DNA of 64,000 nucleotides, taken from Zygnema cylindricum (Eukaryota > Streptophyta > Zygnematophyceae > Zygnematales > Zygnemataceae). The stretch's first letter is position 1. Each line of letters begins with the position of its first letter. The stretch covers positions 1 to 64,000 of the forward strand of contig JBBHKE010003366.1 in the NCBI GenBank assembly GCA_037447655.1, written 5' to 3'. Under the pieces are notes generated by a model, which ran no database searches, was not told where the DNA came from, and saw nothing but the letters and a program-made list of their open reading frames with translations. Positions 42,769 to 51,570 of the stretch are shown piece by piece. A program made the translations under genes and the position numbers.

Positions 42769-45700
42769 GGTTATGGGCCCACCCTCTAGGGTACCAATCT
42801 TTAATGGAACTGGCTTCATATACTGGGAAAGTATGATGATAGGAGCTCTATGCGAAAAAAGGTTTTGGGGAATAGTGAGTGGACGATTGGGGCGTCCATC
42901 AAGTCTTGGAATTCCTCCAGGGTTTGGAGGAAGCAGATTCACCAGGAAAGAGGATTCACCTTCAACGGAGGAAACAAAGGAAGGAGAGGTGGTGGACAAA
43001 GGAAAGGAGAAGGAGGCGACCACACCAATAGCAACTGGTTTAGCATTCATGTCACCTATTCCGAGGAACGAGGAGAATGATACTGAAACCTGGGACTTCA
43101 ACAATATGGCGGCAAAACACTTCATCCTACGCCATCTCACTCAAGGACTTGCATGTCCTCATTTGCAGGTAGAAAGAGCATCCGATCTTTGGATGGCTCT
43201 CATAGAGATGTACCGAAGTGGTACGATTCAGCAACAACAGTTGGCTGATCAGAAAGTTAAGGAGTATGTATACAAAGGGGGAAATATGTTGGATTTTTGC
43301 AATGAGCTTGCTACACTCTTCATGGAGCTACACAGTGCGGGAAAAGATTTTAGTGAAAAAGAAAAGGTTAACTGTTTACTGATGAAGTTACCTGATGAGT
43401 TCGTGAACATAGTTTACCGTGTGCAGGACTTGCCTGACTCAAGGTGGATATGGAACTCAGTGGTAGGGATGATTCTCGTTCAAGAGAATACAATTGAGAT
43501 CCGAAGGGGAGGAAAGAGTGGCCAAGCCTTGGCAACAGCGACTGATTGGAGGAATAGGGATTCCCGAAAACCAGTTGGAAACTATGGGGGTAGGGACCAG
43601 AAAAAACAGGCAGATGAGTTTGAACCAAGGGCTCCCAAAGGTCTATGTCATTTTTGTAAGAAACCGGGGCACTATATGGCAGAGTGCACTAAGCTAACCG
43701 AGCTTCGGTTAAAGGAGGGGCAGACCGGTGGTACCCCGAGAGGAAAGAAAAAGGCCCTTGTCACACAGGTACTTGAGGCTGAATCCGAGGACGAGGACAA
43801 TGAGCTCCTTTTGGATGAGGAGTTGGAGGCGAAAAAAGAGGTCGAAATTCCACGAAGGCAGAAATGTGCTTACGGTGGATTGAAAGGTGAAGCAGGCTGG
43901 ATTGTAGATTCAGGTGCCTCCATGCACATGTGTAAGGATAGACACCTGTTAACTAAGATAAGAAAGATTCCCACCGTAGAGATAGAGTACGGGGATGGGA
44001 GGATAGTCACCACTACTCTTGTAGGATCGGTAGATCTAAAAGTGTTAGTAGAAGGAAAGACATCCATATTAACATTCTCTGATGTATTGTTTATTCCGGA
44101 GCTGAACAAAAATCTTATCTCTACATCAGTATTAGATGATAAGGGTTTTTTTACTAGCACTAGGGAAGGAGTCTTTACTGCTAGTTTTGAGGATGATGTC
44201 TATTTCATTGCTGAGAAAGGTAGCCATGGGATGTTTAGGCTGATCTTAAGTAATGAAAAGAAGAAACTTTACTATGCTGGTGTTCATGATATTATGATGT
44301 GGCATAAGAGGCTTGGGCATGTGAATCTAGATAAGTTAAGAGAGATGAAAAAGATGGGAGTGGTGGAAGGGATTCAGTTCAGTGAGAGTGATGATATAAG
44401 TGATTGTAGTGGATGTGCTCAAGGTAAAGCACACAGATTACCCTTTCCTAAAACAGCCACCTATAAGGGAGAAAAACTTCTAGATCTAGTACACACAGAT
44501 ATTTGGGGACCGGCTAGAGTGCCCTCACCGGGGGGGAAGAGATTTATGATGACTATAACTGATGATTGGTCTCGGTATTCCCGGGTATATTTTTTGAAAA
44601 AAAAGTCCGAAGCTGAGGATTGTTTTAGACAATATAAAGCATGGAGCGAAAAACTCCATGAAACTCCAATCAAGAGAGTAAGGAGTGACAATGGTGGAGA
44701 GTATACTTCTAACCAGTTTGAGGATTTTCTGAGGGAAGATGGGGTTCAACACCAAAAGACAGTTCCAGAAAATCCGGAACAGAATGGGGTAGCTAAAAGG
44801 TTAAATAGAACACTAAGTGATAGTGCTAGAAGTATGTTGTCAGATAAAAAGATAGGAAAAAGGTTTTGGGCAGAAGAAATGAACTGTGCTAATTACCTCA
44901 AGAATAGAGTTCTTACTTCAGCTATAAAAGATCAAACACCTTATGAGAGATGGACAGGCCGGAAACCAGACATATCTCACTTAAAGGTTTTCGGTAGTCA
45001 AGTATTCAGTCTAGATACTGATCGGTCCAATTGGAAGCTATATCCTAAAGGAAAACCGGGATACTTATTAGGATATGATGAAGATGTTAAAGGATATAGA
45101 GTTTATGATTTAAAAAGGGAAGATATAATCTTAGTAAAGCATCTAGTAGTTATGGATGAAGGAAAGTCTGTGGATCCCTTCAAATATACAAAGTCAGTAA
45201 AAATCAGATTTGAGTCAGAAAATTCCGATGACTTTGAGCTTCCTAACTACCCAGGTTTTAGAGAAGATGACATTCTTGCAGATACAAATCAGACCGAAAA
45301 GGACTCGGCTGTGGAAACTCCAGTGACAACTCTACTCGAAGCGGAAGACGTGGTGGAAATTGATTCGGAATCAAGGGATAGGGGAGAAGTCGAGTTTGTT
45401 CGAAAGAATCCACGAGAACCATCTATTCCGGCCTCAGATTTTGAGGGGGGGAGGAGAAGTAGCAAAAGACTGCAAGAAAAACAGGTTATTAACAAGGTAA
45501 CTAAACTATCTCATCAAGATGAACCTCAAACTTATGGAGAGGCGATGACTTGTCCAGAAAGAAACCGATGGAAGACAGCCATCAATGAGGAGATGGCTTC
45601 AATCATGGCAGCCGATACTTGGGAGCTGGTGGACTGTCCACCTAACCGAAAACCAATTGGTTGTAAGTGGGTCTTCAAATTAAAACTGAACCCAGATAAC

Positions 45701-47107
45701 ACAATCGAACGCTACAAGGCCAGATTAGTGGCAAAGGGATTTACACAAAAGGAAGGAATTGACTACGAGGAAACCTTTGCCCCGGTGGTCAGATTTCCCT
45801 CCGTCAGCATACTTCTCAGTTTAGCAGCGGCGGAAGACATGGAAGTGCATCAGATGGACATCAAGACAGCCTTTCTGCATGGAGAATTGGAAGAGGAGAT
45901 CTTCATGCGACAACCCGAAGGTTTTGTGGAGGAAGGAGAGGAGAGTAAGGTATGCCGGCTGATTAAATCTCTTTATGGTTTGAAACAGGCACCTCGACAA
46001 TGGAATAAGAAGCTTGATGAGTTTCTTACCGGTCTGGGATATATTCGGATCAGCTCAGATCACTCAATCTATGTTTTTGAAGATGAGGAAGGTTTGATAT
46101 TTATTGCAATTTATGTTGATGATTTGCTTGTATTAAGTAAATCAATGGAAAAAATTAACAAACTGAAAACCGATCTTAAGGGGAGATTTGAAATGAAGGA
46201 TATGGGAGAAGCAAGATATATTTTGGGAATTCAAGTAGAGAGAGACCGGAAAAGGAAAATTATAAAACTGACTCAAAAGGAAGCAATAGGGAACATGCTT
46301 GAAAAATTTCAAATGGATAAAGCTAATAGTTGTACAACTCCAATGGAGTTGAAAAAGGGAAGTGAGGGGAGTGAGGAAGAAGGAGTCATAGTCTTAGACG
46401 AGGAATTATCTCCTGGTGAACAGAAGTTCATGCAGACTATTCCTTACAGGCAAGTAGTGGGAAGTCTAATCTATTTTATGAATTGTACCCGGCCGGATTT
46501 AGCTGCAGCTGTAGGAGTGCTGAGTAGAAGTCTAAATGCTCCCACTAAAAGGGATTGGGAGGCAGCTAAGAGAGTCCTTAGATATTTGGTAGGAACTAGA
46601 GATCTATGGTTGCATTTGGGTGGGGAGAATACTGACATCACTACTTGGAGTGATGCCAGTTATGGTGATGCTCCGATGAGGAGATGTACTTCTGGATATG
46701 TATTATATGTGGGTGATGGGGCTTGCTGTTGGAGTAGCAAACAGCAAAAGGTTATTGCTCAGTCCACCATGGAGGCTGAGTATATGGCCTCTTGCTCTGC
46801 TGTAAAAGAATTGATGTGGGTCAAGTCTTTGCTTGGTGAGCTTGGTCACCTTAAGAGTGGTGTGCAGAAAATATTTTGTGATAATCAGGCAGCAATCGCT
46901 ATTTCTGCCAATCCTAAACACCATTTTAAAGCCAAACACATGGACATCAGACTCAGCTTTGTTAGAGAGAAAGTAGAAAACAAAATAATCAGTTTAGAGT
47001 ACAGACCAGATAGTGAGATGGTAGCAGATATGATGACCAAACCTGTGCCTTCCCCTAAGCTAATTTTTTGCAGGGAGAAGTGTGGTTTGAAATTAAAGAT
47101 TGACTAG
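42749..47107 (+). CDS. Ty1/copia Gag-Pol polyprotein, 1452 residues, integrase Glu changed to Lys
   Basis: A single uninterrupted frame for all retrotransposon proteins. Gag has VPIFNGTGFIYWESMMIGAL near the start and a zinc knuckle CHFCKKPGHYMAEC (residues 300-313). The protease has WIVDSGAS with catalytic Asp387. Integrase has an HHCC finger around HKRLGHVNLDKL and CSGCAQGK, then Asp584 (HTDIWGP) and Asp647 (SDNGGEY). The expected Glu 36 residues later is Lys683 (GVAKRLNRTL, codon AAA at 44795). RT has KWVFKLKL, YKARLVAKGFTQKEGIDYEE, LYGLKQAPRQW and YVDD (1122-1125). RNase H has WSDASYGD (Asp1302), STMEAEYMA and FCDNQAAI. Translation could start at Met1 (inside the LTR) or Met9 (42773, inside the primer site). 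Length is normal for the family. All enzymes but integrase look intact. Confidence 0.95.
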   Translation: MEVSELQVMGPPSRVPIFNGTGFIYWESMMIGALCEKRFWGIVSGRLGRPSSLGIPPGFGGSRFTRKEDSPSTEETKEGEVVDKGKEKEATTPIATGLAFMSPIPRNEENDTETWDFNNMAAKHFILRHLTQGLACPHLQVERASDLWMALIEMYRSGTIQQQQLADQKVKEYVYKGGNMLDFCNELATLFMELHSAGKDFSEKEKVNCLLMKLPDEFVNIVYRVQDLPDSRWIWNSVVGMILVQENTIEIRRGGKSGQALATATDWRNRDSRKPVGNYGGRDQKKQADEFEPRAPKGLCHFCKKPGHYMAECTKLTELRLKEGQTGGTPRGKKKALVTQVLEAESEDEDNELLLDEELEAKKEVEIPRRQKCAYGGLKGEAGWIVDSGASMHMCKDRHLLTKIRKIPTVEIEYGDGRIVTTTLVGSVDLKVLVEGKTSILTFSDVLFIPELNKNLISTSVLDDKGFFTSTREGVFTASFEDDVYFIAEKGSHGMFRLILSNEKKKLYYAGVHDIMMWHKRLGHVNLDKLREMKKMGVVEGIQFSESDDISDCSGCAQGKAHRLPFPKTATYKGEKLLDLVHTDIWGPARVPSPGGKRFMMTITDDWSRYSRVYFLKKKSEAEDCFRQYKAWSEKLHETPIKRVRSDNGGEYTSNQFEDFLREDGVQHQKTVPENPEQNGVAKRLNRTLSDSARSMLSDKKIGKRFWAEEMNCANYLKNRVLTSAIKDQTPYERWTGRKPDISHLKVFGSQVFSLDTDRSNWKLYPKGKPGYLLGYDEDVKGYRVYDLKREDIILVKHLVVMDEGKSVDPFKYTKSVKIRFESENSDDFELPNYPGFREDDILADTNQTEKDSAVETPVTTLLEAEDVVEIDSESRDRGEVEFVRKNPREPSIPASDFEGGRRSSKRLQEKQVINKVTKLSHQDEPQTYGEAMTCPERNRWKTAINEEMASIMAADTWELVDCPPNRKPIGCKWVFKLKLNPDNTIERYKARLVAKGFTQKEGIDYEETFAPVVRFPSVSILLSLAAAEDMEVHQMDIKTAFLHGELEEEIFMRQPEGFVEEGEESKVCRLIKSLYGLKQAPRQWNKKLDEFLTGLGYIRISSDHSIYVFEDEEGLIFIAIYVDDLLVLSKSMEKINKLKTDLKGRFEMKDMGEARYILGIQVERDRKRKIIKLTQKEAIGNMLEKFQMDKANSCTTPMELKKGSEGSEEEGVIVLDEELSPGEQKFMQTIPYRQVVGSLIYFMNCTRPDLAAAVGVLSRSLNAPTKRDWEAAKRVLRYLVGTRDLWLHLGGENTDITTWSDASYGDAPMRRCTSGYVLYVGDGACCWSSKQQKVIAQSTMEAEYMASCSAVKELMWVKSLLGELGHLKSGVQKIFCDNQAAIAISANPKHHFKAKHMDIRLSFVREKVENKIISLEYRPDSEMVADMMTKPVPSPKLIFCREKCGLKLKID
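42769..42781 (+). promoter_or_regulatory. Primer binding site complementary to the anticodon arm of initiator tRNA-Met
   Basis: GGTTATGGGCCCA starts on the base after the 5' LTR. It is the same string found after the LTR of Drosophila copia, where an internally cut initiator tRNA-Met half-molecule primes synthesis. It is not the 3'-end site (TGGTATCAGAGC) usual in plant copia elements. Confidence 0.75.
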
Positions 47108-47120
47108 AAAATAAGGGGAG
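47108..47120 (+). promoter_or_regulatory. Polypurine tract
   Basis: AAAATAAGGGGAG directly precedes the 3' LTR, the position and composition expected for plus-strand priming. Confidence 0.8.
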
Positions 47121-48161
47121 TGTAGAAACTAATGGATTTATTAGTATTTTCTAGGTCTAAATAGAAATAGAAAGAAGCCGAGGCAGTCTATCTCTAACTT
47201 CTCTCTCCAACTCTCAAACTTGTTGCAGTCACTGAGAAGTTGGAGAGGAAGCTAGAGCCATGGCTACCTTGGCTATCCTGAAGTTTACGGGAATTTAATA
47301 CTAGGGTTTATTTATTTAATTAAAAGTTAAGTGCCGGCGGCAGGATTTGATCCCTGTACCTACCGGCCGGCAGATAGGAAATAGCCGGTAGCCTTAGCCG
47401 TTAGGTCTAGCTATAGTGTTACATACTATATAGTTTGATAATTATTTAAAGATGCATACGTACGATAAATTCATTTAACTGTTACGGATTACGGGATACA
47501 TAGAACCGGTACGGATAACGGTACGGATTACGAATCAATACCGCGCATTTGTTTCGGAAGTGAAATAAATACCGCGCATGTATTTATTACGGCTAAGATT
47601 AAATCTGAATTTAATCGGACGGCCGGAATTAGCGCCGAGATCGCGGAGGAAGATTTCGGCGGTTTGTGGCCATCGCCACATCGGATGACGCGTGGCGAAA
47701 TTCCGTTGGATTGTAGAATCTCCGGAGATTATGGCACTGAATCCGGATTTGACATGTGTCGACATTTTGGCCATGTCGTACAATGTCCGTACTGAAAGTA
47801 CACCGGCGGCTGTACTTTTGCGTACGGAACTCAATTCTGATTGGTTCCGTACATCAGTAGATAGAGTCTGTGAGAGAGATAGGACTTAGAAAAATTAGAA
47901 GATAGGACCCTCTCTCCCAGAGAGCTTCTGTACAAAAGGTCAACTTTGACCCTCCATAACTTACTGCTCAGGGGAGCAAATTCAGAGATTCTTTTTGCTA
48001 CTGACTCAGGGGAGTCTTGCCTTCACAGGGGTGCAGGTTGTCAGGGTTTTTGTCTGCCAGGGTGGCAGTTATTTTTGCTTAAACACAAAGGGGTCAGGAT
48101 TATCCTAGAGGCTTCTTGGAAGCTGTCCACTCTGAGGACTTATGGAGGTCTCAGAGTTACA
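47121..48161 (+). repeat. 3' LTR of the copia element
   Basis: Same length and ends as the 5' LTR. Differences by eye include T/C in the GTGTCGGCGG block, C/T in GGCACCGAAT, and four near the 3' end. Confidence 0.93.
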
Positions 48162-48168
48162 ACCCTTA

Positions 48169-48506
48169 GTTCAAAAGTAGGCGTTTTATCGTAGGCGTTT
48201 TGTAGGCGGCCTTTAGCGTAAGTTGTGTTATGGGCTTTTCATGTGATCTTCTTAGATCGCTACTTTGATCAGCGACCGTCCGATCGCCCGAATCTGAAGG
48301 TTTTAATAAAAATCACCTCAAAACTCACAAAAAAATATTTTTTTGTCCGAATGTTTTTCAAAAGTTTAGACATGACGTATATTTCTCTATCGATCGATGT
48401 GCAACTCAACCTTGCGACCGATACAGTATGGGTCTTAAGGCCAAATTGTATGTTTTGCGTACAATAAACATAATGTATGGGCATGCTTTCGCCAACTTTA
48501 AAACTA
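48169..48506. mobile_element. Mariner-like MITE (family A), intact copy
   Basis: GTTCAAAAGTAGGCG at the left and CGCCAACTTTAAAAC at the right, flanked by TA on both sides (48167-48168, 48507-48508). It shares its interior with the intron copy at 16908-17344 and, reversed, with 50634-50898. Non-coding. Confidence 0.85.
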
Positions 48507-49480
48507 TGGTTTATACGCCACATTGTCAACGTGGAGGCATTGCATATGTTTAGGGTTTGTGACATTATGACATCACGCACATCACGCTCAACAATGACAA
48601 CGCTAACGTCATAAATTATAAAACTTTTCGTCATGGTTTACCGATTTTGTTTTTAAGTCTTTTCTCACTCTACTTGCCATCAAAATACGCCAAAAGAAAG
48701 TCAAAAGAAATTGTTTTCATAGATCTTTCATTTGATACCATTATAGACGTTTTCGTTGCAATAATTATGAGATAGACGCGGTAGTGGGAGAGGGAGAGAG
48801 AGGGAGGCGCCTTCACCAAACTTTGCTTTTGTGAAATGGCATCCGTTGGTCGAGACCCCTCTTCAACCCGTGTACGGAAAAAAACGCACGGAAAATAGTC
48901 ATGCACAAGTTGTAGCGTGCAGTGGGTTTTTTTTCTTTGTACTGCGAGCACAAAAATTGTCAAAAACTTCTGACACGTGGAACTATGTTTAAAATCACCT
49001 CGCGAGGTGATTTTATATAAAGTTTGAAAATGAGCTGAAAGGATGCGAAATTGGGTCGAAACGTGCTAAACGACAAACTTTGTTTCGCTAGACGACAAAC
49101 TGCAGTACACATAAAGTTTTGAGGTAACGCAACTTGTACGGTGGTAATTTCAATATTTTGGTACGGCTGCATTTTTTTTTCGTTTTTTTCCAAGTTTTAG
49201 ATAAAAACAACACAAAATAACTGTAACTTTAGCACATGGGAAAGTGCCCTTACTAACACTATAATTGATAAACTCGTGTATACGAAGAAAACAGGTGAAG
49301 AATGACCGTAGAGAACCGAAATATAACACTTGTGGAAATTATGCAATTTGTAAGGTTTCGTAGTTGTCGTGTAGTGTATTATACCTTTCGTACATATTCA
49401 TATTTTTCTCCTGTCCGTAAGAAAAGCCGTCATTTTTAAGCATTGTCAGATTGTACGGTGTCAATGGTTCCTAATTTAAA
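48507..49480. other. Non-coding; contains a perfect palindrome at 48991-49014
   Basis: AAAATCACCTCG followed by its exact complement CGAGGTGATTTT. No gene recognised. Confidence 0.6.
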
Positions 49481-49483
49481 CAG

Positions 49484-50026
49484 CTACACCGCGAATCGTT
49501 ATTACTGTCAAAGTTTAAATAGTGTTTAAGAAAATTTACCGTTATTGATGCTAATAAAGAATTTGAAATCTATAAAAAAAAATGTATTCTAATTTTGGCA
49601 TTATGCTAATTTGAGAACTGGGAAAATGGAATATTATTCGTACGATTATATACACTAATATATGTATCCAACCAAAATTTTAAAAATCGTAAGCCGCCGT
49701 GAAATTTCAAAATCCGTACATGTCAGATTAATTAACGTGTCAAACTAATCCCGTTTTTGAGCGCATGTTCCTATGCGTGCGCAACTGATTTAATTCATTT
49801 TTTGTATAACTTTCATTTGAAAAAGGTACATTTATGTACGGTCTGACATCGACCGTACAGCACACTATTTATATATTATTATACTTTCCTTCTTTACGCT
49901 ATTTTGTTCGGTACCTTAATTAACGTCAAAGAAAAATGTAAGTGATGTATCCTATTTGATGAAAAAAATCAAAATTTTTAGAACCCAAATTAGTGACTTA
50001 GACACTAATAACGATTCGCGATGCAT
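49484..50026. mobile_element. MITE (family B type terminal repeats), larger variant
   Basis: Left CTACACCGCGAATCGTTATT, right AATAACGATTCGCGATGCAT; inverted, about 25 bp with few mismatches. Non-coding, 543 bp. Confidence 0.7.
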
Positions 50027-50038
50027 TATACAGTAAAA

Positions 50039-50545
50039 TACACTGCTAATCGTAATTAGAGTAATGAAAAAAATAGAGTAAAACAAGGTAAAAAAAATAG
50101 ATAGATGTTTGAACACTAATTTGGGTGATATAACTTTTTCATAAAGAAATTTTACTCTAATTTGTTTAAGTACTCTAATTTGGCGCGTTAATTTCTCTTT
50201 TGTAAATAAGGTATTTGTAAAGAATCTGACAAAACGTACAGTTTATGGTCACAATGACGGTTGCACTATGCGGATTGTTAAAACGTAGTTTCATGATAAC
50301 GACGTGTATTAAATCATTATTTGTATATTTTTACTTATAAAAGTACAATTCTGCACGGTCGGACGTCGTCCGTACTCCACAATATTTAAAATGAACCTAT
50401 AATAGAATCCTTTAACGCTAATTAAACCTTACCTCAAATTGTATAATGACAAATTTAGAATCATTTACTCTATTTAAGATGATAGAGTCAAAATTTAGGG
50501 CGACCGAATTAGCGTTATTTACTATAATTACGATTCACGGTGTAC
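50039..50545. mobile_element. MITE (family B type terminal repeats), adjacent copy
   Basis: Left ATACACTGCTAATCGTAATT, right AATTACGATTCACGGTGTAC; inverted. It follows the previous copy within about 15 bp. Confidence 0.65.
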
Positions 50546-50633
50546 TGTACTAGCTTTGACTGTAGTCATGTTTTTCGTGGATACGAGAAATGGCATTCAT
50601 GGATATAACACCCTTCTAATGATGTCAACCACA

Positions 50634-50898
50634 GTTCAAAAGTAGGTGAAAGTAGGCACACACAATATGCATATTGTATGTAAAACATACAATATGACCT
50701 TAAGACCCATATTGTATTTAGACCTATTCGGACTAATTAAAACATTCGGACAAAAAAATAATTACACTGTCAGATTCGAACGATCGGACGGTCGCTGATC
50801 AAAGTATGGATCTAAGAAGATCACATGAAAAGCCTACAACAAAACTTACGATAAAGGCGCCAACCAAAGGCCTACCATTAAAACGCCTACTTTTGAAA
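50634..50898. mobile_element. Mariner-like MITE (family A), reversed and shortened copy
   Basis: GTTCAAAAGTAGGTG to CGCCTACTTTTGAAA; TA follows it, and CA (a mutated TA) precedes it. Interior blocks such as GGTCGCTGATCAAAGTATGG are the reverse complement of the copy at 48169. Confidence 0.8.
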
Positions 50899-50919
50899 TA
50901 TGTTGTCAACCTACAGTAG

Positions 50920-51570
50920 CATTTTTGCAAAATAGTTGCGTTTTGTACGGCTATACTTCGCATACTTTTCGCAATATCAAATTTAATAACCTATGCATTG
51001 TATACCAAATAGTACGCGTTTTATACGGATATATGTGTATACTACTTCGCACATTAAAAATGTGCCTACAATCCAATAAGTGCGTTGTCTGTACGGCTGT
51101 ATACGCGTACTATTTCGCACATTAAAGCCTATCAAAACCCGATAGTAGGCTTTTCCTTAGAAAATCTGCTTGGTTTTGGCAGGTATTCTAGTTAGATTTG
51201 GCGTCTTCACATGTTTTGTTTCCCTTAATTTCCTTCGACTATTTTTTAGCATTTAACTCTTTTCCCTTTTTTTGAAACCCTTTGTACCTTGATGGTTTTT
51301 TTCGTCGCACTTTTTGAAATAAAATCCATTGCTATTTGTAAAGCCGTGTACTATTACTAATTCACACGTTAAACTTAAATATAGCACCAGTATTGTAAGG
51401 TTTAACGCACGTACTATTTCGCACATTTAAAACATGCATATAATCCAAAAAGTTCGCTCTACGTACGACTGTATATGCGTACTCTTTCGCACTTTACCAG
51501 TGTTTACAACCCAAAATAGCACGTTTCCTGTACGGAGTAGCTCACGTACTATTTCGTACATTAAACTTAT
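50920..51570. repeat. ~80-bp satellite in two blocks
   Basis: Units contain GTACGGCTGTATACGCGTAC followed by TATTTCGCACATTAAA. Three copies lie at 50925-51126 and about three more at 51340-51570; the DNA between is unrelated. Confidence 0.75.

Larger units (their letters stand above)
41728..48161 (+). mobile_element. Full-length, recently inserted Ty1/copia retrotransposon
   Basis: Two 1041-bp LTRs (41728-42768, 47121-48161) begin TGTAGAAACT and end AGTTACA. They differ at about six positions that I could find, i.e. roughly 99.4% identity by eye. The 5-bp target duplication ACCCT lies at 41723-41727 and 48162-48166. A primer site at 42769, one Gag-Pol frame (42749-47107) and a polypurine tract just before the 3' LTR complete it. 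Domain order protease-integrase-RT-RNase H is Ty1/copia. The frame has no stop, but the integrase carries a substitution at its third catalytic residue. Confidence 0.95.
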
